From: Leptospira fluminis | Lineage (GTDB): Bacteria > Spirochaetota > Leptospiria > Leptospirales > Leptospiraceae | Reading direction: 5' to 3' | DNA: 64,000 bases | NCBI RefSeq assembly: GCF_004771275.1 | Contig: NZ_RQEV01000017.1 | Coordinates: 62,001 to 126,000, forward strand | Shown here: positions 13,309 through 21,687 of the stretch, in pieces | How positions within the stretch are numbered: position 1 is the first letter of the stretch | Layout of the letters: each line of letters starts with the position of its first letter | The notes under the pieces: generated by a model | Told to the model about the DNA's origin: nothing | Seen by the model: only the letters and a program-made list of their open reading frames with translations | The model's database searches: none | Translations under genes and position numbers: made by a program

Positions 13309-13886
13309 TTTCCCTCCTTGCTCTTTTGTAGGCTCAATTCCAAAATCTTAAGCCGCTTTCCCAATTTTGCGTCGTGCGAAATCTCTTTAGCCTTTTGCAG
13401 GATTCCTTCCGCGGATTCATAATCCTTGGAAGAATACAGGATGCAAGCGTAAGTGTAAACTCCTTCCGCATAGCGGACCGAGGACTCTCCGTGCTCCAAA
13501 AAGATCTTTCCCCATCTCCCCCCCGGCTCCGTCGCTTCCAAAACCAACGCCCTTTCCAGAAAAAGATATACCGCGTTGTAAAAGATTCCGGGATGTTTTT
13601 TGGATCTTTCGAAGATACTGGTTAAAGTCTTATCGATTTCCTCCAGATTAGGTTCGGAGGCGACGTAAAGAAGAAGGATTTTATAATCCACTTCCCCTTT
13701 GCGCAGAACGGGTCGGGAGGCCCTGACTAAAACGTCATAATTTCCTTTTTTATAATATTCATAGATTTGATCGAAATCGACTCCGTAAGTCGGAAACACG
13801 ATCGGCGATTGGGCGAGATAAAAAAATAAGACGATGGCTCCGCGAAGAATCCCCTTTCGGGAACGGTGCGGAACCGGAAAAATCAA
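13305..13886 (-). CDS. Secreted or anchored helical-repeat-like protein of unknown function
   Basis: I place the start at a TTG (13886) that overlaps the TGA of the upstream zinc-ribbon gene. No ATG lies nearby, and a longer reading from 13970 would overrun that gene by 88 bases. From the TTG the protein is 193 residues and begins with a basic, hydrophobic signal-like segment (RKGILRGAIVLFFYLAQSPIVF). A helical region follows, with tyrosine and leucine spacing like tetratricopeptide repeats (EYYKKGNYDVLV, then YACILYSSKDYESAEGILQKAKEI). It probably acts in the periplasm or at the inner membrane. No enzyme motif is visible. It is coupled to rsmD by a 4-base overlap. Confidence 0.7.
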   Translation of the reverse strand: MIFPVPHRSRKGILRGAIVLFFYLAQSPIVFPTYGVDFDQIYEYYKKGNYDVLVRASRPVLRKGEVDYKILLLYVASEPNLEEIDKTLTSIFERSKKHPGIFYNAVYLFLERALVLEATEPGGRWGKIFLEHGESSVRYAEGVYTYACILYSSKDYESAEGILQKAKEISHDAKLGKRLKILELSLQKSKEGK

Positions 13887-14074
13887 AGCTCGATTACGTT
13901 CGAGGAACCGCACATAGCACAGATAGTGCTTTCCGGCCCGTCCAAAGAGCCGTCCGGATCGCTTTCCCAACGATGGTCGCAGTCCTCGCAGACACAGGTT
14001 ACGGCTTCGTCATCCAGGAAGTCTTCCCCCCCGTCAGTATCGTAGTCCTCGTCAAAGTCGTAGTCATAGGGCAT
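13883..14074 (-). CDS. Small acidic zinc-ribbon-like protein
   Basis: The 63-residue protein begins MPYDYDFDEDYD. It has a strongly acidic head (1-24) and then four-plus cysteines in CVCEDC (27-32) and CAMC (52-55), the spacing of a small zinc ribbon. A longer reading to 14200 would add 42 residues of no visible domain, so the ATG at 14074 is preferred. It is the first gene of the overlapping operon leading to rsmD and the membrane transferase, and it diverges from the TPR membrane protein. The function is unknown; zinc-binding nucleic-acid or protein interaction is an inference from the cysteines only. Confidence 0.75.
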   Translation of the reverse strand: MPYDYDFDEDYDTDGGEDFLDDEAVTCVCEDCDHRWESDPDGSLDGPESTICAMCGSSNVIEL

Positions 14075-14125
14075 ATTTACACGGAAACCAAGGGGGGCTT
14101 GTGAGTCAAGCCGTACTAAACGGGA

Positions 14126-15172
14126 ATGCCTCAAAAAATACGTGAAAGGTGCGGGCGTTCCGGAGATTCTGCCGAGAGGATGCTCTACCAAGCTCGACAT
14201 AGAAGTTACAAGAAAAAAACGGATTACAAACCCTTGGTATTTTTCTTGCTTGCAATCGTCCTCGGCGGGATCGCCTTTTTTTTTCGCCAGGATATCCGCA
14301 ACGTATTTGCCGGTGACCGAAGACTTCTCTTAGAGAAGGAAAGAAAGATTCTGCAGAGCGGAATCTTAAAGTCGGACCCGAAGGAAAACGAAATCAAGGA
14401 ATTCAGGTCTCTGGCCAAAGACTTTGCCTCCGCAAATCCCAAGGACGGAATTTCCTACCATTATCTGGCTTTATCCAGTTATTACGAATTTCTACTTTTA
14501 GGATTCCGTTTCGATTCCGGAACTCTGACCAAAATCGCGTATACTGGATTCGACGAATTCCTCTCCGAGGATTCCTCTTATCTTCCGCTGATAGAGGACT
14601 CTTATCGTAACGCGTTAAGAGCAGAAGCTGTGGATCCGGAATTCGCGGAACATACGGATAACCGTTATCTGATTTCGTTCGGAGAAGCGATTCGACAGAA
14701 ACTTAGCCGGTCCGCGTTGAATAAGCTTTTGATCTCGATCGATCCGCAAAAACTGAGTCCGGAATTGAAGATCGGGTACGCCTGGGTCTGTCTCTTGGGA
14801 AGCTCCCTATCCGGAAATACGGATTTCCTAAAAAGTACTCTTTCTCGGGAGGAAGTATCCGGCGCTTTGCTTCTTTCCCGCAGAGAAGCGGATTTTTTGA
14901 CCGCACTTTCCGAATTCAGGGCGGGACAATACGTTTCTTCCCTCGCTAGCCTGAGGCGCGTACGGAACGAGAACGTGGATTTTCTGACGGGAAGTTCCCG
15001 CATTCTGGAAGCCAAAATTTTCTATTATCAAAACCTTCCTCCGAGAGCCCTGTCTCTTTTGGAGGAATACTATCCGACAGCGGGAGATCGTAGAGAGGAA
15101 ATTCTAAGATTGGCGAGAGAGATCGTAGGCAAACACCCCAATCTAAAAACGAAACTGCCGCTGGAGGAATGA
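14126..15172 (+). CDS. Membrane-anchored tetratricopeptide-like protein
   Basis: The 348-residue protein has a basic N-terminus and a single membrane segment (about 36-53, PLVFFLLAIVLGGIAFFF). A long alpha-helical region follows whose pattern (YHYLALSSYYEFLLLGF, LTALSEFRAGQYVSSLASLRRV, AKIFYYQNLPPRALSLLEEYYP) resembles tetratricopeptide repeats. It would face the periplasm. An alternative start at 14180 (Met19) is preceded directly by GAGAGG. The next gene, a lipoprotein, starts 4 bases after its stop and is surely co-transcribed. No specific role is recognisable. Confidence 0.75.
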   Translation: MPQKIRERCGRSGDSAERMLYQARHRSYKKKTDYKPLVFFLLAIVLGGIAFFFRQDIRNVFAGDRRLLLEKERKILQSGILKSDPKENEIKEFRSLAKDFASANPKDGISYHYLALSSYYEFLLLGFRFDSGTLTKIAYTGFDEFLSEDSSYLPLIEDSYRNALRAEAVDPEFAEHTDNRYLISFGEAIRQKLSRSALNKLLISIDPQKLSPELKIGYAWVCLLGSSLSGNTDFLKSTLSREEVSGALLLSRREADFLTALSEFRAGQYVSSLASLRRVRNENVDFLTGSSRILEAKIFYYQNLPPRALSLLEEYYPTAGDRREEILRLAREIVGKHPNLKTKLPLEE

Positions 15173-15176
15173 TTTT

Positions 15177-15539
15177 ATGAGGATGCTGATTCCGGCGGTT
15201 TTGATTTGCCTTTCCTGCGGAGTAAAACCGGTACCGCCTCCGAAAGGCACTTTTTGCGACCCGTTAAAAAAGGAAAGAGACTGCATCACTTTGGATTTCA
15301 GAGACGGAAAAACGATCCTGAACGAAAAGGAATACGCGTTAAAGTCCAGCGGCATCCTGAATTACGCGTTTTCGGCGGAGTCCGTGACGTATGATGTGGA
15401 AGTATTAAACGAAAATAGAGTAAGAATCGTCGGAACCGACGGTTCCCAAAAACTTTTCCTTCGCTTAAAGGAAAAGGGGGAACGGAAAAAAGAATGGGCA
15501 CGACTTTGGCAAGTGATCAAAGAAAGCCTAGGATTATAG
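15177..15539 (+). CDS. Small lipoprotein of unknown function
   Basis: The 120-residue protein has a short signal peptide ending in the lipobox LICLSC at Cys14. A proline-rich linker (KPVPPPKGTF) and a small beta-rich domain with many charged residues follow. A strong ribosome site (GGAGGA) precedes the ATG within the end of the upstream gene, showing tight coupling to the TPR-like membrane protein. I do not recognise the family. Confidence 0.75.
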   Translation: MRMLIPAVLICLSCGVKPVPPPKGTFCDPLKKERDCITLDFRDGKTILNEKEYALKSSGILNYAFSAESVTYDVEVLNENRVRIVGTDGSQKLFLRLKEKGERKKEWARLWQVIKESLGL

Positions 15540-15545
15540 GAACTT

Positions 15546-16478
15546 TTATCTGAATCCGGGAAATATGAAACGAATCCCGAATATCATTCCCTGAGACTTG
15601 ACATCCTCGGGGACCGTCCCGAAGTTTTGTCCTCTGAGAGTATCCAAGCAAGCCCGATCCACAAGAGTTTGTCCTTGGGAAGAAACCAGCTTCGTATCGA
15701 CGACCTGGCCCGCGTCGTTTAACATAAATTGTACCCGGACCTCTCCCGGAATGATCGCTTCCCTGACGACGGTACCTGCTCCGTCCCTATAACCGTAATT
15801 TCCTCCGCCGGGCGGCGCAAAGCTCCCTTCGATCTGTCGTAACATTCTTTTGAAATAATCGTACCCGGCTAATTTCTTACGGGGAATGGAAAGGGACTGT
15901 CCTCCGTCCCAGCGGAAAAGAAAATCCTGCTCGAAGCGATAATTGAACGGAATCTTAGTCATCCTTCCGGTCGCGGAGGATTGGGTGGACTGTTCCTGGG
16001 TTTTAGTCGGCTCCTGCACCGGATCGTTTTTCAGAATCGCGACGTCGTAAACCTGTTCCTCTTCCGTCTTGGTTTGGGAACTCTTCGGATTGGCCTGCTG
16101 TGAAGGCCTCTTGATCAGATTCCCCCATATAAACTCCCTATGAGGCGAAGCGGTATGGAATCCTTCCTTTTGAGTCAATCCTCCCGCACCCGCCGCATCC
16201 ACGTTGGAAAGCGCCTTATATTCGTCTTTGACCCTCGAATCCGCGAAATCCTGTTCCAACAATACTTCGTAGATTTTTTCCCGCTCCGCCTTATCCGTGA
16301 CCTTTACGAGAGGATCCTCCCCTAACATCTTCCAGAGTGCGTTACGGGTGAACAAATGGGCGACCAAAAAGGAGGCGAAGGCAAAAACCAAAAACGCGGC
16401 AAAGAGAAGACGTCGATCGTCCTCTTCGATATTCGCCGGTTTATCTATTTCTAAATTAAAAAAGGCCGGGAGTTGCAT
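15546..16478 (-). CDS. TonB-like energy transducer protein
   Basis: The 310-residue protein has a cytoplasmic head, one membrane segment (about 24-43) and a long periplasmic region rich in Gln, Thr and Ser. The C-terminal domain (about 235-310) resembles TonB, with [27 protein letters not shown] followed by a conserved ACLDTLR helix. TonB proteins carry inner-membrane energy to outer-membrane receptors. No exbB or exbD is adjacent. Its start overlaps the end of ruvB by 23 bases, so it sits last in htrA-ruvB-tonB-like. Whether it serves the cobalamin receptor at 23-25 kb cannot be told from sequence. Confidence 0.72.
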   Translation of the reverse strand: MQLPAFFNLEIDKPANIEEDDRRLLFAAFLVFAFASFLVAHLFTRNALWKMLGEDPLVKVTDKAEREKIYEVLLEQDFADSRVKDEYKALSNVDAAGAGGLTQKEGFHTASPHREFIWGNLIKRPSQQANPKSSQTKTEEEQVYDVAILKNDPVQEPTKTQEQSTQSSATGRMTKIPFNYRFEQDFLFRWDGGQSLSIPRKKLAGYDYFKRMLRQIEGSFAPPGGGNYGYRDGAGTVVREAIIPGEVRVQFMLNDAGQVVDTKLVSSQGQTLVDRACLDTLRGQNFGTVPEDVKSQGMIFGIRFIFPGFR

Positions 16479-17487
16479 CTTCGTCCGTTCTTACCCCTTT
16501 AACAGGATAAGATTTTTCCAATATTTGATACGCTTTTTCTGTGGCAACCCTTCCGGAAGGTGTGCGATTGATCAATCCGATCCGAACCATATAGGATTCG
16601 TAATGATCCTCCAAAGTCCGTTCCTCCTCTCCTACCACCGCCGAAATCGGCCTAAGTCCCACCGGTCCGCCCTTATACCTATCTATCATACATTCCAGAA
16701 TTTGGCGATCCATTCTATCCAAGCCGTACTCGTCTATCCCTAATCTGCGGAACGCTTCTTCGCAAGCGGGCATTTCGATGCGACGATCCCCTTGGACTTC
16801 CGAAAAATCCCGGACCCGTTTCAACAAATGATTCGCGATCCGAGGAGTCTTGCGGGAGCGGCGACCGATTTCCCAGGCGGAATTCTCCTCGATATCGTAG
16901 CCTAGGATTTTTGCGGAGCGAAGTACGATCTGCTTCATTTCCGCGTCATCGTAATAATCCAGACGGGAATGGATCCCGAATCTGCTTTTCAAAGGATCGG
17001 AAATCAGCCCGCTTCGCGTAGTCGCTCCGATTAATGTAAATGGCTTCAACTTGATCTGAACGGTCTGGGCGGTGATTCCTTCCCCAACGAGAAGATCGAT
17101 CATGAAATTCTCCATGGCAGGATAAAGGATCTCTTCCACCTTTCTGCCTAGAGAATGGACCTCGTCGATGAATAGGATATCCCCTTCCTGTAGGTCCGTG
17201 AGCAACTTGGCAAGATCCGCTCCTCGAGTCAGAACCGGCGCGGAGGTCACGACGATCCTCGCGCCTAATTCCTGGGCAATGATTCCGGCCAGAGTGGTTT
17301 TCCCCAATCCCGGAGGTCCCGAAAGAAGCACGTGATCCAGCGCTTGCGCTCTCCGCTTAGTCGCTTCCACGAAAACCGAAAGGTTGGCAAGGGTTTCCTT
17401 TTGGCCGACAAACTCCGAAAAAAAGGAAGGACGCAAGGTCGCCTCCTCCTCGAATTTTTCCTCCGGATTCAAAGTATGTCTGGCCAA
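16456..17487 (-). CDS. ruvB: Holliday junction branch migration helicase RuvB
   Basis: RuvB is the hexameric AAA+ motor that, with RuvA, moves Holliday junctions during recombination. The 343-residue protein has the N-terminal [13 protein letters not shown], Walker [12 protein letters not shown], Walker [10 protein letters not shown], sensor [18 protein letters not shown] and a C-terminal winged helix ending in [12 protein letters not shown]. Length is normal. It lies 10 bases after htrA and overlaps the TonB-like gene. Confidence 0.97.
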   Translation of the reverse strand: MARHTLNPEEKFEEEATLRPSFFSEFVGQKETLANLSVFVEATKRRAQALDHVLLSGPPGLGKTTLAGIIAQELGARIVVTSAPVLTRGADLAKLLTDLQEGDILFIDEVHSLGRKVEEILYPAMENFMIDLLVGEGITAQTVQIKLKPFTLIGATTRSGLISDPLKSRFGIHSRLDYYDDAEMKQIVLRSAKILGYDIEENSAWEIGRRSRKTPRIANHLLKRVRDFSEVQGDRRIEMPACEEAFRRLGIDEYGLDRMDRQILECMIDRYKGGPVGLRPISAVVGEEERTLEDHYESYMVRIGLINRTPSGRVATEKAYQILEKSYPVKGVRTDEDATPGLF

Positions 17488-17497
17488 AAAATTTCTC

Positions 17498-18631
17498 TTA
17501 TTCCTTAAGTTTAACCGAAATCTTGAGAGTCTGTCCCTTTCGGAACACGGTGATGGTAAGTCTCTGGCCGACTTTCGATCCGCGGATCTTGGCGACGACT
17601 TCCGACGCGTTCTTTACCTTGGTTCCGTCGATTTCCAAAATTACGTCTTCGATTTCGATCCCGGCGTCGGCGGCAGCGCTTCCGTTCACCACTTGTCTCA
17701 CGAAGGCTCCCGCAACCGCCGGAAGTTTCAACTCCTTAGAGATCTCTTCGGTCACGTCGTCCAAGCCCACTCCCAATTTCGGACGTTTGACTTTTCCTCC
17801 GGATTTCAACTCTTCTACGATCGATTTGGCCTCGTTTATTGGGATCGCAAAACCTAGACCGATCGAACCTCCGCTCGGAGACACGATCATACGATTGATT
17901 CCGATAACTCTTCCGTTGATGTCAAGGAGAGGTCCGCCCGAATTCCCTTGGTTGATAGCGGCATCGGTCTGGATATAATGGACTCCCGAATTGTCGATTC
18001 CTCCTCGACCCACTGCCGAGACGATACCCACGGTCATGGATTGGTCCAGACCCCAAGGAGCGCCGATCGCAATCGACCAATCTCCAACTTTAACGGCGGA
18101 TGAATCTCCTAACTCGATGGGAACCAGATTCGCTTCGGCCTGGATCTTGAGCAGAGCCACGTCGATGGTTTGGTCCGAGCCCACCAATTGAGCGGGAAAT
18201 TTCTTTCCATCCTTCGTGCTGACGGTGAATTTATCCCAACCGCCTACTACGTGTTCGTTGGTAAGAATGTATCCGTCCTTGCTCAAAATGATTCCGGAAC
18301 CGAGTCCGCTTTGTTTTTCTTTCTGCGGCCGAACCCTGCCTCGGCGTCCATAATAAAAATCGAAAAAGGGATCGAACCCTTGTTGAGTCACGGTACGTTC
18401 CGTAGCGACGGAAACCACACTCGGAGAAGAGTTCGTATACACTTCTTCAAACGCTTGCTGGATGGAAATGGCGGCTTTTGCGGACGCGGACGGTTCCCGA
18501 TCCGCCTTCGCGTTTAAAAATAACGAGCTGTTATTGGAGGTTCCGCAATATAGTACGGGCGAAATAAGAGTACCCGCAAGCACGGACACGCAAATCACCA
18601 GGAAATTTTTGAATCTGTCGGTTTTTTTCAT
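17498..18631 (-). CDS. HtrA/DegP-type periplasmic serine protease
   Basis: The 377-residue protein has a signal or anchor segment (about 8-28) and a trypsin-like domain with the triad H127 (TNEHVVG), D157 (TIDVALLK) and S231 (GNSGGPLL). One PDZ domain (about 277-370) follows. It degrades or refolds damaged envelope proteins. With a single PDZ domain and an anchor-like N-terminus it is closer to DegS-type than to two-PDZ DegP. It is transcribed away from tmk and heads the htrA-ruvB-tonB-like group. Confidence 0.93.
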   Translation of the reverse strand: MKKTDRFKNFLVICVSVLAGTLISPVLYCGTSNNSSLFLNAKADREPSASAKAAISIQQAFEEVYTNSSPSVVSVATERTVTQQGFDPFFDFYYGRRGRVRPQKEKQSGLGSGIILSKDGYILTNEHVVGGWDKFTVSTKDGKKFPAQLVGSDQTIDVALLKIQAEANLVPIELGDSSAVKVGDWSIAIGAPWGLDQSMTVGIVSAVGRGGIDNSGVHYIQTDAAINQGNSGGPLLDINGRVIGINRMIVSPSGGSIGLGFAIPINEAKSIVEELKSGGKVKRPKLGVGLDDVTEEISKELKLPAVAGAFVRQVVNGSAAADAGIEIEDVILEIDGTKVKNASEVVAKIRGSKVGQRLTITVFRKGQTLKISVKLKE

Positions 18632-18722
18632 GGATTCCTTTCCTCAGGAATGGGATTCCGGTTGGGTACGCATCAGGATTCGCCTGAAATCGACTCTGTC
18701 AAGTTGGTTTCGGAAAACGTTA

Positions 18723-19334
18723 ATGGCACCACATCCGGGATTTTTTGTTTTTGAAGGTTTAGACGGCAGCGGAAAAAGCACCTTGAGCCGTCACGTATTC
18801 GACCTACTTTCCCGGAAAGGTGTTCCCTCAATTTGCTTTGCGGAACCCACGAAATTCGAAACGGGACTCTATCTTAGAAAATTTTTGAGTGGAGAACTGG
18901 AACTTTCGGGGGAAGAACAAATCGGAGCCTTCCTGAAAGATAGGGAAGTCTCCCTCCAAAGGAATATTCTCCCGGCGTTAAAAGAAGGAAAAATCGTTCT
19001 ACTGGATCGATATATGTATTCCACCGCCGCATACCAATCCGGTCCCGAATTTTCGGCTCAGGAAATACTCGAAAGAAATCGAGCCTGCGGCTTTCCGGAG
19101 CCGGACCTTCTTTTTTATTTGGATCTCGAGCCGGAACAGGCTCTGGTCCGCTTGGAGGGAAGGAAAGAGGCCAAGGAAAGGTTCGAATCTTTGGGAACTC
19201 TGGAAAAAATACGGAACGCTTACGAAAGCATCCTTCCGGAAAATACCGTACGCTTAGACGCGAACCTGCGGCCGGAAGAACTCGCGGATTTGGTCGAAGA
19301 GAAAATCCTCTTAGTTCGTGGAAAGGGTCGCTAG
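18723..19334 (+). CDS. tmk: Thymidylate kinase
   Basis: dTMP kinase phosphorylates dTMP to dTDP for DNA synthesis. The ATG at 18723 gives a 203-residue protein of normal family length. It begins just before [15 protein letters not shown] (P-loop at 12-20), and [11 protein letters not shown] is the TMP-binding DRY motif. A lid-like region ([12 protein letters not shown]) follows. The frame stays open upstream to 18462, but that part overlaps htrA and has no kinase features. The last 24 bases overlap the convergent gene at 19311-19685. Confidence 0.94.
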   Translation: MAPHPGFFVFEGLDGSGKSTLSRHVFDLLSRKGVPSICFAEPTKFETGLYLRKFLSGELELSGEEQIGAFLKDREVSLQRNILPALKEGKIVLLDRYMYSTAAYQSGPEFSAQEILERNRACGFPEPDLLFYLDLEPEQALVRLEGRKEAKERFESLGTLEKIRNAYESILPENTVRLDANLRPEELADLVEEKILLVRGKGR

Positions 19335-19685
19335 ATTCCGGAGAGTTTCCTCATGAATAGCCGCTTCTCGATCCAATTGGTCGGCCATATTCAGCAGCTT
19401 TCTTTTACGGTTCGATTCGGAGGAGAGTTTCGGTTCCTCGGCGGCCAGCTCCCGCAAATGATTTGCCTCGCCCCGTTTCCTCTTTGCGAGGCCCTGCAGG
19501 TACTTTCGGACGACTTCTTTTTGTTCCGGCGTGGAGAGGCTTTCGACCAAGGCTTTCTCGATCAGTCGAGCCTCTTCTTCCGCCGAAAAGGAAACGACGG
19601 CAAAGGGAAAAAACGATAAAGCCAGGACCAATCCGGAAACGATTCTCCAAAAACGTATCGATCTCATGCCAAATTTCTGATTCAT
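19311..19685 (-). CDS. Secreted helical protein of unknown function
   Basis: The 124-residue protein has a signal peptide ([25 protein letters not shown], cleavage near 34). A highly charged, wholly helical remainder follows ([15 protein letters not shown], then [19 protein letters not shown]). It probably lies in the periplasm as a small coiled coil. Its 3' end overlaps tmk on the opposite strand by 24 bases. Met7 is an alternative start. The family is not recognised. Confidence 0.65.
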   Translation of the reverse strand: MNQKFGMRSIRFWRIVSGLVLALSFFPFAVVSFSAEEEARLIEKALVESLSTPEQKEVVRKYLQGLAKRKRGEANHLRELAAEEPKLSSESNRKRKLLNMADQLDREAAIHEETLRNLATLSTN

Positions 19686-19853
19686 AGGTCTCTATTTCTA
19701 AATCCCTAAGGATTTTTGCATTTTTGTCTGAAGAATAGGATCCTTCCTTTTTCTGTACACGAAAAAACGGAAATACCCTTTCTTTTCGGCCCGAAAGAAT
19801 ACATAGAATGCTGTTGACTCGGGAGCTTCGTCCAAAAAACTCTCCTTCATACC

Positions 19854-19925
<72 letters not shown>

Positions 19926-20043
19926 GAGAAATAAGGACTCGAAGCGAGCTCTTGGGAGCAAGCATAGCGACCCATAGGGAGCGTAAATGCTTGCGACCGA
20001 GCCACAGGACGTGGCGAGACAAGAACGAGACGCCGTGGAGCTT

Positions 20044-20064
20044 AGTTTGCCACGATGGCAAACT
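20044..20064. repeat. Perfect inverted repeat (hairpin)
   Basis: AGTTTGCC and GGCAAACT are perfect 8-bp arms around the 5-base loop ACGAT. No T run follows, so it is not an obvious terminator. Confidence 0.7.
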
Positions 20065-20073
20065 GCGTAACGG

Positions 20074-20086
20074 CGAGTCCTGGTAG
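20074..20086 (+). repeat. Partial direct copy of the tRNA-Arg 3' segment
   Basis: CGAGTCCTGGTAG is identical to positions 19908-19920 within the T arm of the upstream tRNA-Arg. Duplicated tRNA 3' fragments are the usual trace of integration into a tRNA gene. Thirteen bases is short, so chance or gene-conversion origin is possible. Confidence 0.5.
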
Positions 20087-20098
20087 TAAACGCAAGGG

Positions 20099-20131
20099 CG
20101 ACTCCCGCACCGCGGGACCGCGCTACTCCAG
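20099..20131 (+). repeat. 33-bp direct repeat, copy 1
   Basis: This copy is identical to the one at 20928-20960. It contains the hairpin CCCGC-ACC-GCGGG (20104-20116). The two copies are 829 bases apart and bracket the VapBC pair. Confidence 0.85.
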
Positions 20132-20299
20132 GCTTTGGTCGCAAGCAAAGAATTTTCCCGCGTTCCATTGATTCCCGTCTTCCGAAAGCTTGCGACTGCT
20201 TCGCACCCTACGTATCGCTGTCGCGTTCGAAAAATCTCTTTCAGTAGCCGCATACTTCCTTACATTTTATTTTCGACAATCGCGCACCGAAGTAAAGCA

Positions 20300-20335
20300 T
20301 TGACAATGCATATAAATTCCCTATCTTATGCATAT
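20300..20335 (+). promoter_or_regulatory. Promoter and candidate operator of the toxin-antitoxin pair
   Basis: TTGACA at 20300-20305 is separated by 16 bases from TATCTT at 20322-20327, a near-consensus housekeeping promoter. Two identical ATGCATAT octamers (20306-20313 and 20328-20335) are spaced exactly 22 bases apart, about two helical turns, and bracket the -10 box. This suits binding by the antitoxin itself. The predicted transcript start falls at about 20333-20337, so the antitoxin message would be nearly leaderless. Confidence 0.6.
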
Positions 20336-20336
20336 C

Positions 20337-20528
20337 ATGAGAACGACTGTAGATATTCCGGAAGAACTATTTTTGGAAGCGATGAAATTGACTCGTTTGA
20401 AAACTAAGACCGACGTAATTAAGGAAGGGCTTACCTCTTTGATCAGAAGGGAAAAGTTAAAAGACCTCAAAAAATACAAAGGCCACCTCAATCTCGAGAT
20501 TGATCTAGATGATTTACGAAAACGATGA
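20337..20528 (+). CDS. VapB-type antitoxin
   Basis: The 63-residue protein begins MRTTVDIPEELF, a ribbon-helix-helix DNA-binding fold. The middle (LKTKTDVIKEGLTSLIRRE) is the helix-turn-helix-like part, and the charged C-terminal tail ending EIDLDDLRKR probably wraps the toxin. It should neutralise the downstream PIN toxin and repress its own promoter. An ATG at 20328 is also in frame but overlaps the -10 region, so 20337 is preferred. Its stop overlaps the toxin start (ATGA). Confidence 0.85.
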   Translation: MRTTVDIPEELFLEAMKLTRLKTKTDVIKEGLTSLIRREKLKDLKKYKGHLNLEIDLDDLRKR

Positions 20529-20911
20529 GTCGTGTCCTGTTGGATTCATCCGTTTGGATCGAGTATTTCAGGAATACCGCCTCATCAATTTCGGCCAACG
20601 TCGACGAATTGATCGATGCGGAAAATATCTACACTAACGATCTCATTCTGACTGAATTGATTCCTTTTTTGAAATTAAGAAGGCAATCGAAAGTTATCGC
20701 TTCCTTAGAAGCGATCGAACGTTTCCCGTTGAAAATCGATTGGGAGCAGATCATTGAGTATCAAATCCTGAATCTTAAAAACGGAATTAATCATGTCGGT
20801 ATCCCGGATCTGATCATCGCCCAAAATGCGATTCAAAATAAAGCGTTCCTTTTTACGTTAGATAAACATTTTAAATTAATGAAGGAAAGCGTTAAACTGA
20901 AAATCTACTAA
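20525..20911 (+). CDS. VapC-type PIN-domain toxin ribonuclease
   Basis: The 128-residue protein is a PIN-domain endoribonuclease. The acidic residues expected at the magnesium site are D7 (VLLDSSVWIEYF), E44 (LILTELI), D95 (GIPDLIIAQNA) and D113 (TLDKHF), so it appears intact. Such toxins cleave tRNA or rRNA when the antitoxin is degraded. It overlaps the antitoxin gene by 4 bases. Base composition is visibly more AT-rich than its surroundings, and the pair lies between 33-bp direct repeats, suggesting acquisition. Confidence 0.9.
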   Translation: MSRVLLDSSVWIEYFRNTASSISANVDELIDAENIYTNDLILTELIPFLKLRRQSKVIASLEAIERFPLKIDWEQIIEYQILNLKNGINHVGIPDLIIAQNAIQNKAFLFTLDKHFKLMKESVKLKIY

Positions 20912-20927
20912 AACGGCCGCTACACAT

Positions 20928-20960
20928 CGACTCCCGCACCGCGGGACCGCGCTACTCCAG
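20928..20960 (+). repeat. 33-bp direct repeat, copy 2
   Basis: This copy is identical to 20099-20131, with the CCCGC-ACC-GCGGG hairpin at 20933-20945. Its last 9 bases overlap the 3' end of the ankyrin gene, so the final residues and stop codon of that gene may have been supplied by the repeat. Confidence 0.85.
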
Positions 20961-21605
20961 CACTTCCACTTCTTTCCAATTGCCTCGTTGCAAGGCGATC
21001 TCTTTTGCGCTCAATCCTTCGTTCGTTTTTTTCTCGGGATCGGCTCCGTGCTTTAAAAGAAAAGCGACTATGGAACTATTCCCTTGTCTGGAAGCTGCGA
21101 TATGCAAAGGAGTATATCCGCCTTCCTCCTGACTGAAGTTCGGGTCGGCTCCCTTTTCGATGAGTAATTTCACGGTTTCGTCCCGTCCTGCGGCGACGGC
21201 GGAATGCAGCGGAGTGTTGCCGAAAGAGAATTTACTTTTGGATCTCGCCTGGAGATCGGCACCGTGATCCAAAAGATACGCGACCAAAGAAGTTCTCCCG
21301 AAATGCGCCGCCAGGTGCAAGGGAGTCCAGCCGTCCTTGCTATACGAACGGGCCGCATCGGAATCTTTTGCCAGTAATTCCCTCACTCTTTTTTCGTCTC
21401 CGATAGCTGCGGCTTCGAACAAATTCAGGGGAATCTCCAAACCTAAATAAGCCTGTATGATATCCTCTTTTCCATAATACAGTGCGAACAAAAACGGAGT
21501 GATCCCTTCCGGATTCGCCACGGATCCGAGAGAAGGATTTTCGCGCAATGCAAAGATCACCTGGGATTTTTGTCCAGAAGCGATCAAATGAAATATATCG
21601 GACAT
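20952..21605 (-). CDS. Ankyrin repeat protein
   Basis: The 217-residue protein has no signal peptide and consists of ankyrin repeats. The clearest are GWTPLHLAAHFGRTSLVAYLL, GNTPLHSAVAAGRDETVKLL and GYTPLHIAASRQGNSSIVAFLL, between about residues 90 and 200, and there are weaker repeats before them. It is presumably a cytoplasmic protein-interaction scaffold. The last codons fall inside the 33-bp repeat, so its C-terminus may be strain-variable. Confidence 0.9.
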   Translation of the reverse strand: MSDIFHLIASGQKSQVIFALRENPSLGSVANPEGITPFLFALYYGKEDIIQAYLGLEIPLNLFEAAAIGDEKRVRELLAKDSDAARSYSKDGWTPLHLAAHFGRTSLVAYLLDHGADLQARSKSKFSFGNTPLHSAVAAGRDETVKLLIEKGADPNFSQEEGGYTPLHIAASRQGNSSIVAFLLKHGADPEKKTNEGLSAKEIALQRGNWKEVEVLE

Positions 21606-21687
21606 GGGTAAAATATCTCCCGAAGTTCAAAGAGGGATAGTGACCGAAATCCGAAGTTTGTCAATTCGGATTAAGCCTTAAAGAAAT

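Larger units (their letters stand above)
19926..20299. other. Gene-free, repeat-rich spacer between tRNA-Arg and the toxin-antitoxin pair
   Basis: I find no convincing coding sequence here. The stretch holds an 8-bp inverted repeat (GCAAGCAT at 19958-19965 and ATGCTTGC at 19987-19994, with an inner CCCATAGGG), a perfect hairpin at 20044-20064, a copy of part of the tRNA 3' end at 20074-20086, and the first copy of a 33-bp direct repeat at 20099-20131. Its composition is more GC-rich than the neighbouring toxin-antitoxin genes. It looks like a composite of intergenic repeats or integration remnants. Confidence 0.6.

Noticed and set aside
18462..18722. Upstream in-frame extension of tmk
   Set aside because: It overlaps htrA, carries no kinase motif, and the ATG at 18723 gives the normal family length.
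20099..20960. 33-bp direct repeats considered as insertion-sequence ends
   Set aside because: The repeats are direct, not inverted, no transposase is enclosed, and no target duplication is visible.
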